Shown piece after piece: positions 10,101 to 21,080 of a stretch of DNA of 64,000 nucleotides. The stretch spans positions 33,262,534 to 33,326,533 of the forward strand of contig OW121742.1 of the NCBI GenBank assembly GCA_933228675.1, read 5' to 3'. Position 1 is the first letter of the stretch, and every line of letters starts with the position of its first letter. The position numbers and the translations under genes are program-made. This DNA is from Stomorhina lunata. Lineage: Eukaryota; Arthropoda; Insecta; Diptera; Rhiniidae. The notes beneath the pieces were generated by a model that saw nothing but the letters and a program-made list of their open reading frames with translations, made no database searches and had not been told where the DNA came from.

Positions 10101-13100
10101 TAATTTCACTGCTTTAAAAAAATTGAAGAAAGTTGTGACCAAATGAAACTGGCCCTTAATCCGCATGTAAAATTGTTCGCCAAATCCGAATATGCAGACA
10201 GAATGGAACAGTTTTTGAGTCACATATATCAAAATTACAGGGGTTTATTATGTAGTTCGATTCGAAAGAAAAGTTTTCAAATCACAATTTGTTAGGTATA
10301 GGGGCTGTTTACATATTACATACGTAACGCTCTTAATGGGGGGGGTGATGAATTTTGTTACGGTAGAGATATTCTGTATACATATTTCTATTAAAATGTA
10401 TTACGTAGGGGGGAGGGGGTTAAAAATCTGCGAAAATAGCGTTACGTAATATGTGAACAGCCCCATATAAAAACAAAATCGAATTGAATTACTTAATAAC
10501 CCCCTGTTTTTTTTTTTCGTCTTTAAAAAAGATGATGTCACTTTAATTAAATTATTTTTGAAAATTGGTTATTTTGGAATATCTCGAAAACTGCTCTACG
10601 TTTGACAATTCTGACTTCTAATTCGTATTTAGCAACTTCTAATTCGTATTTAGCAATGGGTATCCGATTCGTTTGGTCAAAAAACTGTTAAGTAGTGCTT
10701 TCAATAAAAAATTATTAATCCAAAAAAATTAAATTATTTTATAATAAGTAAATAAAAAGTTCTTAGAAATGTTTATAACATTTTTTTTTTAAGTAGACAA
10801 AGTAAATCCCTCAGCAAACAAGTCTGTAAAGTAACTCCCACAATTGATTTGACTAAAATTGAAAATGCAGATTCCAAAAAAGAAAATATTGAAAATAAAA
10901 TATCAAACAATAACAGAAATAAGCCGATTTCATCCCTCATAAACTCTCAAGATTGTTCGGTTGTACTAAAAGAAGTAGCCGATATTTATAAAGTTCAAGA
11001 TCTGACCTATGCGAGGCCATGTCAATCATATCGAAATTTTAAGCTGCAATCAAATTTAACAACACAAAATTCAAACGCAAACAATAGTTCAAATTCCAAA
11101 AGCCGCAAGAAAAAGATTACAAACTTGGAAAATGGATCAAGTGTAGAAAAAATGAGAAAGCTAACATTAAAAGAAAACCAAGAGAATAAAGAAAATGTGT
11201 GTAATGTTTTAGTAATTTACGTAATATTCTGTAATATTTTTTTTTTCAATAGATTAACCCTAAAGATTCTACTATTATGGAGACTAAAATTCAAAGTTTA
11301 TCAAAGAACAAATCTATTATATCACCAGTGAGTATTCAAAATATAGAAATTAAAGTCCACAAAACTGAAAATAAAATCCTAACTTTACAGCATCTTTTTG
11401 AAACACAATGCAGTGATGAAACACTGCCTTTAAAGAAACTAAGAGCATCAAATCAAGGACTTGAAAATGTTCACGAAAAAGTTATCGAAATTGACTTAAC
11501 ACCTAATCAAAGAGATATTACTAACGATTGTGTAAAACAAAAAGAGAATATTGTTATCAATCATGATTTTGATTCCAGCAGCGATTCCATGGAATGTGAT
11601 GAAATTCGTGGCTTAAATGATCACACTATTAACTATATACCTTATATTTGTACACCTACCAAATCCATACTAAACAGTAGTAGCCGTGTAACAACACCCA
11701 GACCAACAAGTCGTATGAATATTTCGGATTTGAACGATTCAGATATGGAAATAACACAAATCTATTGTTATAACAAAAACGATATTATGGAACAAACAAA
11801 CCACAATAAAAATATCATTACACTTCAAAATAATCCAATAGATATGGAATTAACAGAACATTTTAAAGGGAACCTAGATGAGAACACTAATAATCCTAGG
11901 TCTCAAATTCAGAAGGAAAATAAAATAAAAAACGTAAGCTTGGAAATGCCGGACTATTATCGGGAATGTGTTATTTTTCAAAAACGTCTAGATGATGAAG
12001 AATCTGAAAGATCAGATGAAGATACTGATGGCAGTGTAACTTTTTGTATTTCGCATTTAAAAAATCAACAAAATTTAGTAAAGCAAAACACGTCAAAAAA
12101 TGTTATCATGACTAATCCTGAACAGAAAAATAATGTTTTGAATACTCCAGGTAATTAAAATTGAAGTATTTTTTTCCTTTCACTTAAATATTTTTTACGT
12201 ATATACATGTACTTTAGAGCGGTTTGACGAAAAGATGTTTCGGCCACCTCCTGAAATTAATGCATGATTTTTGTCCTAAGACCTATCTCTGACCAAATAG
12301 AACGTGAAAATAGTAAAGACTGTTTGTTATTGGTCTTTATATTTCGTTATAAAAACGTTTCTAAAAAAATGATTTTTTTCTATAGAAAATTATACATAGG
12401 TTAACAAGTTGTCTTAACTTGTCAGAGGGAGGTCTTAAGAAAAAATTAAAAAAACAACATAATTTTCAGAGGGTGACCTGCAAATTGATTTTAATTTTTA
12501 TCGGCGATCGAGCCGTTCTAATGTACCACACTTAAACTTTAGATAAAACCCACCTAATTTCGTCTAATGTAACCACAACAATGTCTACCAATTGCGAAGT
12601 TACCCCAACTGCTATAATCGTGCGACAAATACAAGTTAGTACCAAGAAATCCATTATTCTTAGAAACAATAAACCGAAAGAAACATTTAAAGCTAACAAA
12701 AGTTTAAATGGTTACTTTCAACACTTAAAATCACAAAATGACTTGAAAAGAATCCAAAATAATGAAGTCCCACAAAACCACATAGCGAAAAAATTTAAGG
12801 AAACGGATTTAAATGAAAATCTTGCTTTGATAAAATACAAAGAGCCGCAAACAAGAAACTATATTGGCCAAAAAGCATTACAACTCAAACAAAATTTAGA
12901 AAATGATACAACAAATATTCAACACATTCAAAATTTACCAAAAACTTCAATTTATCACGAAACTGAACATTCCAAACTTATAGCCAGAAATGATCATTTT
13001 CAACCGATTATTAATCTTAATCTTTATGAAACTCCCTCAACCAATCTAGCTACTCAAACGCTAGATAATGAAGATTTGGAAGAGCATTTAGAACAAGAAT

Positions 13101-13737
13101 CAAGTCCTACCAATTCAAATTCTTCTGATAGCAGTTCCAACTATTCTGATTTGTATTTCAATGTAAAAGATGTATCATTTGGAAATTCTGAAAGTTCTTT
13201 TAGAAATGGTAAGTATAGAAAGATTTGCTTCACCAACTTTTTACAAATTATTATTTTCTTTTTAGATTTCTTGAAAATTCTTAACGATTACAATACCAAC
13301 CTTCAATTACGTTTAAATAATTTTTATCAACTAAACCTTAAAACTGTGTCCGATCTACATATTCAGAAATTTTGTGAAATTTCTCAGGCGGTTTTAAAGA
13401 AGTCCGAAGAAAATAATCTGGAACTAGAACAAATTCACGACAATATAAGACGATTGATAAGAGAATTAGAAAGGCAATATGATAAATTTACCACCAAATC
13501 AAAACAATTTGATATGTAAGTACTATTTTAAAATTCCCATCGTATTCAAACTTATTTTCCATTTTATAAATAAGACACAAGGAAATAACTCAACGAGTTT
13601 TGGAAAGCTTAAGAAATATAGATATTTCCAAGTCTATGAACAAGGATTATGATGATTTTATTATGAAATTAAATATGGAACAAAATGAACTGGTCCACAA
13701 AGTATGGACCAAATATATGGAAAAGCTCAAACACTAA
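7140..13737 (+). CDS. Putative SYCP2/Red1-type meiotic chromosome-axis protein
   Basis: Thirteen exons join in frame to 1283 residues: 7140-7238, 7297-7410, 8452-8669, 8747-8954, 9012-9128, 9192-9322, 9391-9650, 9761-10088, 10797-11196, 11253-12150, 12543-13208, 13266-13515, 13575-13737. Every phase matches. Residues 1-250 are alpha-helical and resemble an ARM/HEAT-like fold. Residues 253-350 contain LQHFWIDINYRPKTLSYM and NNILFVYFKPPGEF, which resemble the Spt16M/PH-like domain of SYCP2. Residues 380-1145 are Asn/Ser/Lys-rich and disordered, with a basic nuclear-signal-like stretch KKTKRKRAPNRKSR near 480-492. Residues 1150-1270 form a coiled coil. This order is that of SYCP2 (human about 1530 residues), which builds the meiotic axis. 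I infer the homology by eye. A fast-evolving Drosophila counterpart such as SUNN or ORD is possible. Alternatives: an unrelated ARM-plus-coiled-coil nuclear protein. Confidence 0.55.
7440..7690 (-). mobile_element. Non-LTR retrotransposon 3' UTR fragment
   Basis: In intron 2 of the SYCP2-like gene, this resembles the 3' UTR at 4985-5640: shared TCACTTGGGTCC, a GCCAGCC block and AATCATGCA. In minus orientation it ends in a short run of CCTAA repeats (plus strand GGTTAGGTTAGGTTAGG at 7446-7464). It is a 5'-truncated relic with no coding capacity. Confidence 0.55.
7790..8232 (+). repeat. Dispersed repeat family A
   Basis: Diagnostic phrases are GAGTCGATTTAACGATGTC, the CCGTCTGGA block, AAATTTGGTACAG, AATCGGTCCATATTTGACA, CATAGCTCCCATAC and the end GGTGTAGGGTATCATATGG followed by TCGGGCTCGAC. 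It lies in intron 2 of the SYCP2-like gene and directly abuts the MITE at 8241. Confidence 0.75.
8241..8397. mobile_element. MITE family B, about 157 bp
   Basis: Terminal inverted repeats include CATATTACGTAACGCT on the left and AGCGTTACGTAATATG on the right, ending in a GGGNCT / AGCCCT type terminus. Internal sequence (TTTTGTTACGGTAGAGGAAT) is shared with 10301-10464 and 26872-26932. TTA sits on both sides, compatible with a 3-bp target duplication. No open frame. Confidence 0.75.
10104..10295 (+). other. Orphan coding-like frame in an intron of the SYCP2-like gene
   Basis: After an in-frame stop at 10101, 63 codons remain open to TAG at 10293. They have balanced, protein-like composition (QMKLALNPHVKLFAKSEY then RMEQFLSHIYQNYRGLL), unlike the surrounding AT-rich intron. 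There is no good splice acceptor at its left edge. It could be a lost exon, an alternative exon, or a piece of an unrecognised element. I see no family match. Confidence 0.3.
10301..10464. mobile_element. MITE family B, 164 bp, complete
   Basis: The ends are GGGGCTGTTTACATATTACA and the inverted ACGTAATATGTGAACAGCCCC-type terminus at 10444-10464. It is flanked on both sides by ATA, a possible 3-bp target duplication. It contains G-runs (GGGGGGG near 10340 and GGGGGGAGGGGG near 10409). Non-coding. It lies in the long intron 8 of the SYCP2-like gene. Confidence 0.85.
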
Positions 13738-13924
13738 ATTGTTATATATTTATTGTTATATATTTATATATTAAGGTTTATTTTAATTGTTAATAGTTTT
13801 TTAATGTTTAAGTTTTTGACTGCGGTCTTCGCCGTTGGTCCAATGTTGAATTTGTCATTAAGAAATATAACTAAAATATAAAAAATTGAAGTAAATTCGA
13901 ACAAATAGAAGTATGTTGTACAAA
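13738..13924. other. 3' UTR of the SYCP2-like gene
   Basis: AT-rich sequence after the stop codon. No repeat or gene is recognised before the retrotransposon relic begins. Confidence 0.4.
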
Positions 13925-14975
13925 AATAGATAGGAAAATCTGCAGGTAGGGACGGGATACCACCCGAATTAAAAGCTGACACATATTATCCGCAAAGCGT
14001 GCATTTGATACATTAGAGCACAGCTCTATTTGGGAAGCTTTAAGATGCAAAGAAGTATCTGAGAAGATTATACGACTAATCAAAGAGCTCTACAATAACG
14101 CATTCTGCTGTATTCTCCATGAAGGTTGTCAGATCCAACCAATCAGTGTGAGAGTAGGAGTCCGTCAAGGATGTGTGCTGTCCCCATTGTTATTTAATAT
14201 AGTTCTTGATGTTGTATTGATTAACTCGATGTCTGGGCAACATAGTATCTCCAGGGGTCTTCATGGATCCAACCAATCAGTGTGAGAGTAGGAGTCCGTC
14301 AAGGATGTGTGCTGTACCCATTGTTATTTAAATGCGAAAAAACTCACTAAATGACACCAAATGTTATCTTGCTGGGCAACCCATTGATGAAGTCGAAACT
14401 TTCTGCTACCTTGGGAGTAATATTTCAAAAAGCGGAGGCAGCAAAGAAGATATTCAAACCAGGTTATGCAAAGCAAAGCAATCTTTTGTAATTCTAAACA
14501 AATTCTGGAGATCTCAAAATATCTTAAAGTTTTTAACGCCAATGTCAAAGCCGTGCTCTTATACCGCTGTGAGACCTGGAATATCTCGAGCCGTGAGATA
14601 AACAGTCTACAAGCCTTTGTTAATCGGTGCCTTAGACGTATACTCAAAATTTTCTGGCCCTGTACAACCTCTAATCAAGACCTATGGTTGCGCACCGTTC
14701 AAGAACCGCTTCAAACAAGTATACGCACTAGAAAATATGGTTGCCTAGCCAACACACACGGAGAAAAGCAGCCACTGATATTACTCGGCAAGCTGTCGAA
14801 TATAATCCTCAAGGTTCCAGGAGTTCTGGTAGACCCGCAAATACGTGAAGACGACAAACTGAGAACGAGCTGAGGGAGTTTGGTGTATCATGGAGCGAGA
14901 TGAAAATGCTGAATACTGATAAAACTTCATGGAAAACATTTGTTAAGGCCCTATGTTCCACCAGGAATTAAAGGT
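13925..14975 (+). mobile_element. Non-LTR retrotransposon reverse transcriptase relic
   Basis: Plus-strand fragments in several frames read as the second half of a reverse transcriptase. First RVGVRQGCVLSPLLFNIVLD, then QPIDEVETFCYLGSNISKSG, then a C-terminal block with NANVKAVLLYRCETWN and FVNRCLRRILK. The catalytic box region is missing. A 52-bp segment (14131-14182) is repeated at 14271-14322 and the frame changes repeatedly, so it is inactive. The ETFCYLGS / YRCETW style is typical of RTE-like or Jockey-like elements in insects. Confidence 0.75.
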
Positions 14976-15455
14976 CTAAATATATATAGTTCATAATAAT
15001 TATGACTACATCGTCTGGAGTCGCACAATAAAGGTTATAACATCGTTGATCGTTTTCACTGCTGGATGCCATGGAGTTCATCGTGGAATCCGTAACCTAT
15101 AAAGCCTAAATACAGTTATATTTGAATTATTTACATGGAAGCAATCTTATAGAGCCAAATCTTAAAAGAAAGACATGAACACTCCTCACTTGCCGAAAAA
15201 TTGGTACAGTCGTTTATTAACTTTACTTTCACTTCGGTAATTGTGAAACGGTTTCTTTTGTATTGCGTTTTGATTCCCGTTTCAAATAATCACAGCAGAT
15301 CTAACTACATAATACTAAATTTTACAACTCTGTGTTTGTTTACATTTTGTCGGTGTCACATCTTAAATACGTGCGGTAACTACAAAATTTATATAAAATC
15401 GTGAATAAAAATTCCATAGAAATCTTGTATTAAAGTGTTAAATACTACTAAAAAC
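14976..15455. other. Intergenic, upstream of the PTCD1-like gene
   Basis: Unclassified sequence, partly perhaps the tail of the preceding retrotransposon relic. The last 200 bp should contain the promoter and 5' UTR of the PPR gene. No core motif identified. Confidence 0.4.
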
Positions 15456-18040
15456 ATGTTCACTAGAATATGGGCAACAAAGAATTTGTGTAAACTATCG
15501 AAACACATTTTAGTGGCACAAAAAATTTCGTCCACAGTAAAATACTCGTATATACAGACACCACGATGTCTGCATGTAAAAACTTACGACAAAGATGCCG
15601 GTCTAGAAACACAAAGAGCTGCAAACAAATACTCCCGGCCAGAAGAAGAGCAGGAGACTGGAGCTGAAGGTGATAGAACAGGGATTAATAGACTCAGAAG
15701 AAGGAATCTTAAGGCGGTAAATGGAGTGGATCCAAGACACACATATTCAACTTTAAAATCAGAAGATATAGGCGTTAAATATAAAGAATTGGACAATACC
15801 AAGACTAAAGATGTTATTGACAAAGCAAATGAAAACCCTGATGTATTCGGTGATAGTCCCATGACATTAGCTAAGGAAGATGAAGGTAATTAATTAATTA
15901 AGTAATTGTAAAACGTTCAATAATAGAATATCCTTCCATTCTTAGGTGATCTGCAAGAAGAGGAATATATAAGTCGACCGACACGTCGTTCAAAAAAACT
16001 AAACACCAAAGAATATGCTAAAATGATCAAGGATCACTTAAACAATCATCGCTTAAAAGATGCCCTTGAGGTTTTAGAGATACGAATGTTAAAGGAAGAT
16101 CGCGTTAAGCCCGAAAACTATATATATAATTTACTTATAAGTGGCTGTGCCAAGGCTGGTTATACACGTAAAGCCTTTAATCTGTACACAAAAATGCGTC
16201 AGCGTGGTCTTAAAGTAAAAGAAAGTACCTACACATCACTTTTTAATGCCTGTTCAAATGCGCCCAGCCGTCAGGATGGACTAACAAGAGCCATACGTTT
16301 GAGGGAATCTTTACTGGAGAGTGGTTATGAATTTAACGTAAAAAATTATAATGCTATGATCAAAAACTTTGGACGCTGGGGAGATGTTAAGACAGCCTAC
16401 ATATTGGCCGATGAAATGAGGGATAAGAAATTGGAAATGACGGGAGAAACCTTTAACTTTCTGTTACAGGCCTGTGCTAGTGATGAAAAACATGGATTTA
16501 GGTAAGTAACTAAAATAAAACAATTTTAAAATAATTCTCCAGAGTAATTATTATTTTTATTATCCATCAGGCATTGCTTGCTAACTTGGCACAAAATGTT
16601 GCAAAAACGCATAGAACCGGATTATTATTCATTTAATGCCGTCTTAAGATGTGTAAGAGATTGTGGTTTTGGTGATCTAGAAGAAATGGAAAAGGTGTTA
16701 GAGCTTATTTTAGGTGAAGCAGCGAAAAAACAAATTGCTTCAAATAACCAAATTACCCAAATATCCAGTAGTATTGAAAGTGAAAATAATTTTGAAGCCA
16801 CAGAAACTAAAGGAAACCAAGAAGCTCTTAATGTAAATAGTTGTGACAATTCTCTGCAAATTATAAATGAATCGAAAACATTGGAACTACCCAATTTACT
16901 AGCTGCTCAACCACATTTGGGTAGCATGGTTTCACTGAGTGAAGTACAAAAACCACACGAACGTTTTCTCCTGCTAGGCGGTTTGACCGGCTTCTTGGAG
17001 TTAATGAAGGCAAGAAATATTACACCTGATATAGAAACGTTTACCACAATGCTAGAGGTAATTCCTCCTACCAACTCTGCCGAAAAACAAGTTTTGACAT
17101 TCATACGCAAAATAGGTCTCAAAGCCGATATAGATTTTTTCAACATACTTATTAAGAAAAGGGCGATGCGTTTCGATTACGAAGGGGGCAAGGAGGTTCT
17201 TTCTATGATACGTACAGCTGGTCTTAATCCTGATATAGTAACATATGGTGTTTTAGCATTGGGATGTACTAAGGTAGAATCTTCTAGGGAGTTGTTAGAA
17301 CAAATGAGACAAAATAATATACGGTAAGTATTTGGTTAAAAAATATGTGGCCTAGAACCTGTTAATGTCAAAATATTTTTACTCCTTTAAACTCAGTATG
17401 AATATTCAAATTTTGGGTGCCATGCTACGACAGGGATGTGCTCAAAAATCCTTTCCCTATGTCTGCGAAATTATGCAAATCAGTTTAGATGAAAATATTC
17501 GACCCAACGAAATATTTCTTAGGCATTTAAACAACTTTTATCTGCAATGTGCCCGAGCAATCGATGCTAGAGTAAGTAATTTACTTAAGAAAACAGCGTA
17601 TACAATTTGTACAAATCTTTTTTTTTTTTTATCAATAGCATCCTTCTACTAAAAACAAAAGCTATAAAAAGGAGCATATGAAATTTTGTGATAAATATCG
17701 TATGTATCAAGAAGAACATGGTATTGATGGCCTTAAATTGGAAGATGCCATCAAAAAAATTAAGGAAAGACCTTATGATCATTACAAGGAGGAGGAGGTG
17801 GAGGGCATGGAACCTTTGAAAAATCAAAAATTAGCGCGAAAGACAAAACTGAAGAAATATATAAAGAAGATTAAAATAAAAAATCTTAAAGGTGATGATG
17901 ATGAAACAATTTCAACTAACAGCAATCTCCTGCTAGAGAAACCACATGATGATGAAAAACTTGAAACTTCACATAAAAATGTTGATGACATGGAATCCAC
18001 CAAAAAACCGAATGCTAATAATCCCTTTAGGATAGCTTAG
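15456..18040 (+). CDS. PTCD1: Mitochondrial pentatricopeptide-repeat protein, PTCD1-like
   Basis: Five exons (15456-15885, 15946-16501, 16571-17323, 17397-17571, 17639-18040) join in frame to 771 residues. The first 50 residues are rich in Lys/Arg/Ser without acids, a mitochondrial targeting sequence. PPR motifs run from about residue 205: ENYIYNLLISGCAKAGYTRK, VKESTYTSLFNACSN, NVKNYNAMIKNFGRWGDV, and again DYYSFNAVLRCVRDCGFGD and NPDIVTYGVLALGCTK. The C terminus is Lys/Asp-rich. Human PTCD1 is 700 residues and acts in mitochondrial tRNA(Leu) and 16S rRNA metabolism. Drosophila CG4611 is the likely orthologue by memory. An upstream in-frame GTG is not needed; the ATG at 15456 begins the targeting peptide. 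It is convergent with Prpk, 85 bp between stop codons. Confidence 0.88.
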
Positions 18041-18125
18041 TTTACAGTAAGTTAATTAAAGTAGTTTTAATAAAATGTTATTTATTTTTATTAAGTAAAT
18101 GATTAATGAAACAATATTAAGCAAA

Positions 18126-18812
18126 TTAACCTATCATGGTCCTTTTACGGCCTCTTGCTCTGACTTCCTCAAATTTAGCCACCACTGTTTCTTCGTCTTT
18201 ACCACAGGCCTTACGATAGGCTTCCAGCATGTAACCGAAGAGATAAGGTTGCTCGCTGTGAGTACTTAATAAAGCACGTTCTAGCACATACAAATCCACT
18301 CCCTTATCTTCCGAACCCTGATTATAGTGACTCAAACCGAAATCTATAAACACTACCTCATAGGACGTAAAATCGTTTTCCGCTTTAGGATTTATCATTA
18401 TGTTTGATGTCGTTAAATCACCATGAATTATATTGTTTGCATGCATTTTTCCTATTATACTGCCAATGTTAGAGCATAAGGATTTTAATACTTCCTCGGC
18501 CTTATCCTTTTGACTTTCCACTACTCTTCGTATATATTCTTTGGCGGTTATGGCATTATAATAATACTCCATATAAATTTTTCGTTCCTGTAGGTCCATA
18601 TGAAGTATTTTTGGTGCCATTATCCCAGCAGTTTGGCATCGCCCTGCTGCTTTACTTTCGGCCTTCATACGTTGCCGAGTGATTTGGTTGTCCAATTCTT
18701 GGTGACGATATTTCTTGACAAATCTTTCTTTTATCAAACATTTTTCTCCTTTGAATTCGCCTAAATACAACCGACCTTCAGCTCCTTGTTTCAAGATTTC
18801 TTCCACCGGCAT
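18126..18812 (-). CDS. Prpk: KEOPS kinase Prpk/Bud32 (TP53RK homologue)
   Basis: Intronless, 228 residues, near the usual size of Bud32-type kinases (human TP53RK 253). It shows a minimal kinase fold: KQGAEGRLYLG near residue 8, the Lys-containing CLIKERFVKKYRHQELD, the catalytic loop IIHGDLTTSNIMI with Asp132, and IDFGLS with Asp157. It ends in the diagnostic basic tail RGRKRTMIG. Bud32 is the ATPase/kinase of KEOPS, which makes the t6A modification at position 37 of ANN-decoding tRNAs in the cytosol and nucleus. The start codon at 18812 gives the family's usual N terminus. Confidence 0.96.
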   Translation of the reverse strand: MPVEEILKQGAEGRLYLGEFKGEKCLIKERFVKKYRHQELDNQITRQRMKAESKAAGRCQTAGIMAPKILHMDLQERKIYMEYYYNAITAKEYIRRVVESQKDKAEEVLKSLCSNIGSIIGKMHANNIIHGDLTTSNIMINPKAENDFTSYEVVFIDFGLSHYNQGSEDKGVDLYVLERALLSTHSEQPYLFGYMLEAYRKACGKDEETVVAKFEEVRARGRKRTMIG

Positions 18813-18919
18813 TTTAAATTGGATTTCTTTCGAGTTAGTCCAACGAATTTAGTAATGAAAACAAAACAGAAAGAAAAATGTGACATTACAGAGTTGTATT
18901 AGAAAGTACTAAATAAAAT

Positions 18920-19621
18920 TCACCACCATAGGTATAAAGAGTATTATAAGTTTGTGCTGATGTATGTAACGCAAAGAAATATTTGTCTTAGACCCACCTT
19001 TCAGTATACCAATAGGCTTAGAATCACTTTCTAAGTCGATTTACCGATGTCCGTCTGGATGGCTGGAACCTCATGTAAACCATGTAATCAATTCTAAAGA
19101 TAATTTGATGACATTTGGCACAGATCATTTTTTTGATAGTGGGACCATGGCTATTGAAATTGGTCAAAATCGGTCCAATATTTATGGTACCTCCCATAGG
19201 TCCCACTTCCCGGAATTGTTATATTGGCCACAACTATCAATATTTTTTCATGAAAGTTAAAACAAATAATGCTTATGTAAACTTAAATCACTGTACCAAA
19301 TTTCGTTGAAATCGGTCCACATTTGACCATAGCTCCCATATTAACTCTTCTGTCAAAACGCATTAATTAGACAAAAATCAGTAAAACGCTCTGAAGATTT
19401 ATTTTTTGCATACATAATTTTTGTAACAACTGTTATAAATCTGATAAATTTCGAGATAATCGGTGAACATTTGACCCTAGCTCTCATATAAGTCCAAATG
19501 ACGGAAACAGCTTAAATATATAAGTTTTTAGAAAATGTTTGTGTGATGGCAAAATTTAGCAAATATTTGTCTTTATACAGGAAAAAGAACACCTTAGCTC
19601 TTACCATAGCTCTTACTTGTT
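18920..19621 (+). repeat. Dispersed repeat family A, long copy
   Basis: It starts with TTCACCACCATAGGTATAAA and runs through CCAATAGGCTTAGAATCACT, AAGTCGATTTACCGATGTC, AAATCGGTCCACATTTGACC and CATAGCTCCCATA, to the end CTTACTTGTTT. Nearly collinear with 35881-36483. No coding frame survives. Confidence 0.8.
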
Positions 19622-19794
19622 TAATGTAATTTTTATACTGATTTCTAGACAGAAATTTAAAGTTGCCCATGAGTGGTTAAAAATAACCCATTTTAAATCT
19701 TTATGAAATAATTGGACTTTAAGTATATTTTGTAATCAGATCTAGGCAACATCGATTTCTGTAATTATTAATTTCTATTAAAATTATTAATTAC

Positions 19795-19930
19795 CCCAGC
19801 ATCCTCTATTGCCGGTAAGCCTACAGCGATAATACGCCGTCGATGAAAAATAAATAAAACTGGCTGTAGAACAAAATACATACATAAAACAATAAGTCTT
19901 AATAAAACCAAATGGCGCAACTTCACTGTT
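19795..19930 (-). other. Isolated exon-like fragment with a membrane anchor (FAAH2-like?)
   Basis: On the minus strand, TCTATTTTTAG followed by an open frame to a possible GT donor at 19794 encodes VKLRHLVLLRLIVLCMYFVL, then a basic RRRIIAVGLPAIEDAG. The pattern of a hydrophobic anchor followed by basic residues and LPAIED recalls the N terminus of FAAH2-type fatty-acid amide hydrolases. No ATG is in frame and no later exon of such a gene is visible nearby. Either a relic, or an exon whose partners lie in unrecognised positions. Weak call. Confidence 0.25.
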
Positions 19931-19939
19931 CTAAAAATA

Positions 19940-21080
19940 GATATGACTTGCAATTTTAATGTTGGAATAATATAGAGCTATATCTCTGCTTTTCACCACA
20001 TTTTTCGACTCGCTTCTATCTCCTTTCAAAAAAGGTAACCCAATTCGTATATGCTCTATATGCAATTATATATTCAGTATTTGCCGGAATGTTACTTCTA
20101 TTACAAAAAAAAAAAAAAAAACAATGGCGTTCCAAACGTCATCAGTTTGCGTCATCAGTTTGCGCAATTTTCGACGTATATTTGATGAACAAAGTAAAAA
20201 AGTAGCGATAACTTTTGTTCACTCAAAATATATTCTCAGGCTGTAACTTTGGCGCAAAAAAATGTGCTTCTATTTCTTGCAAATTAAAAGTTACAGCCAT
20301 TTGAAGTTAACTGGAACGTCACACTAAAAGAGAAGTGGTCTAAGAGCTTGTACAACATTTTCCAAAATTTCGTAATGTTTTCAAAAACCTGGACACGTTT
20401 CCCTCTAACATATCGTAGGTGAAAAATCAAAGAATACTCTACTCACAAAAAAATTATAAAAAAATGCATTTATAGTTGTTTTGGATGCAAAAATGCGAGA
20501 CTGGAACGTCACCAAAAAAAAAGACTGGAACAACACATAAAGTTCTCTTACTTAGGAGCCATGCAAAAACGACCAATGTGAATAAATAAAACACTAAAAT
20601 TTACTTAAAAAATTTTATTTGTTTATTTTTTATTGGATAAAAAAAACAACATCACTTCATGTTTGATTATACTATTCAGTAGGTACGTAAATTCTTTCAA
20701 AAACAATATTAAGTGAAATTATTTTCTCATAAAGTTGTAAAGAAAAAATTAAATAAAATAAAATAGAAACCGATGCTCAAAAAAAATTTTTCATTGAATT
20801 CCCCTTTTCCGCGGCCTTGGCCATATATAGATTTTTAATGGATATCAAAGCTATAACATCTAGCAAAATATCCAGTGATGTACTTTCCGAACCATGGTAA
20901 CCACTTTGTCAACATCTCTGACTTTAACTCAAAATACAGCTGATTTTGTTTGTTTTGGTTATCAGTTGTTTTTTTTTTATAAACTAGAAGACAACATTAA
21001 GAAAGTGAATCATCTTTGAAAAATAAAACCTAAGCTTTACAAATTCCCTTTAATTACCTTTTTAATAATAATTTTAAAAA
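19940..21080. other. Intergenic with unclassified repeat sequence
   Basis: Holds short recurrent phrases such as ACTGGAACGTCAC (about 20310 and 20500), its inverted echo GGCGTTCCAAACGTCATCAG (20127), and AAAGTTACAGCC opposing GGCTGTAACTTT. This suggests a decayed inverted-repeat transposon. The last 150 bp must contain the CHMP2B promoter. Confidence 0.35.
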
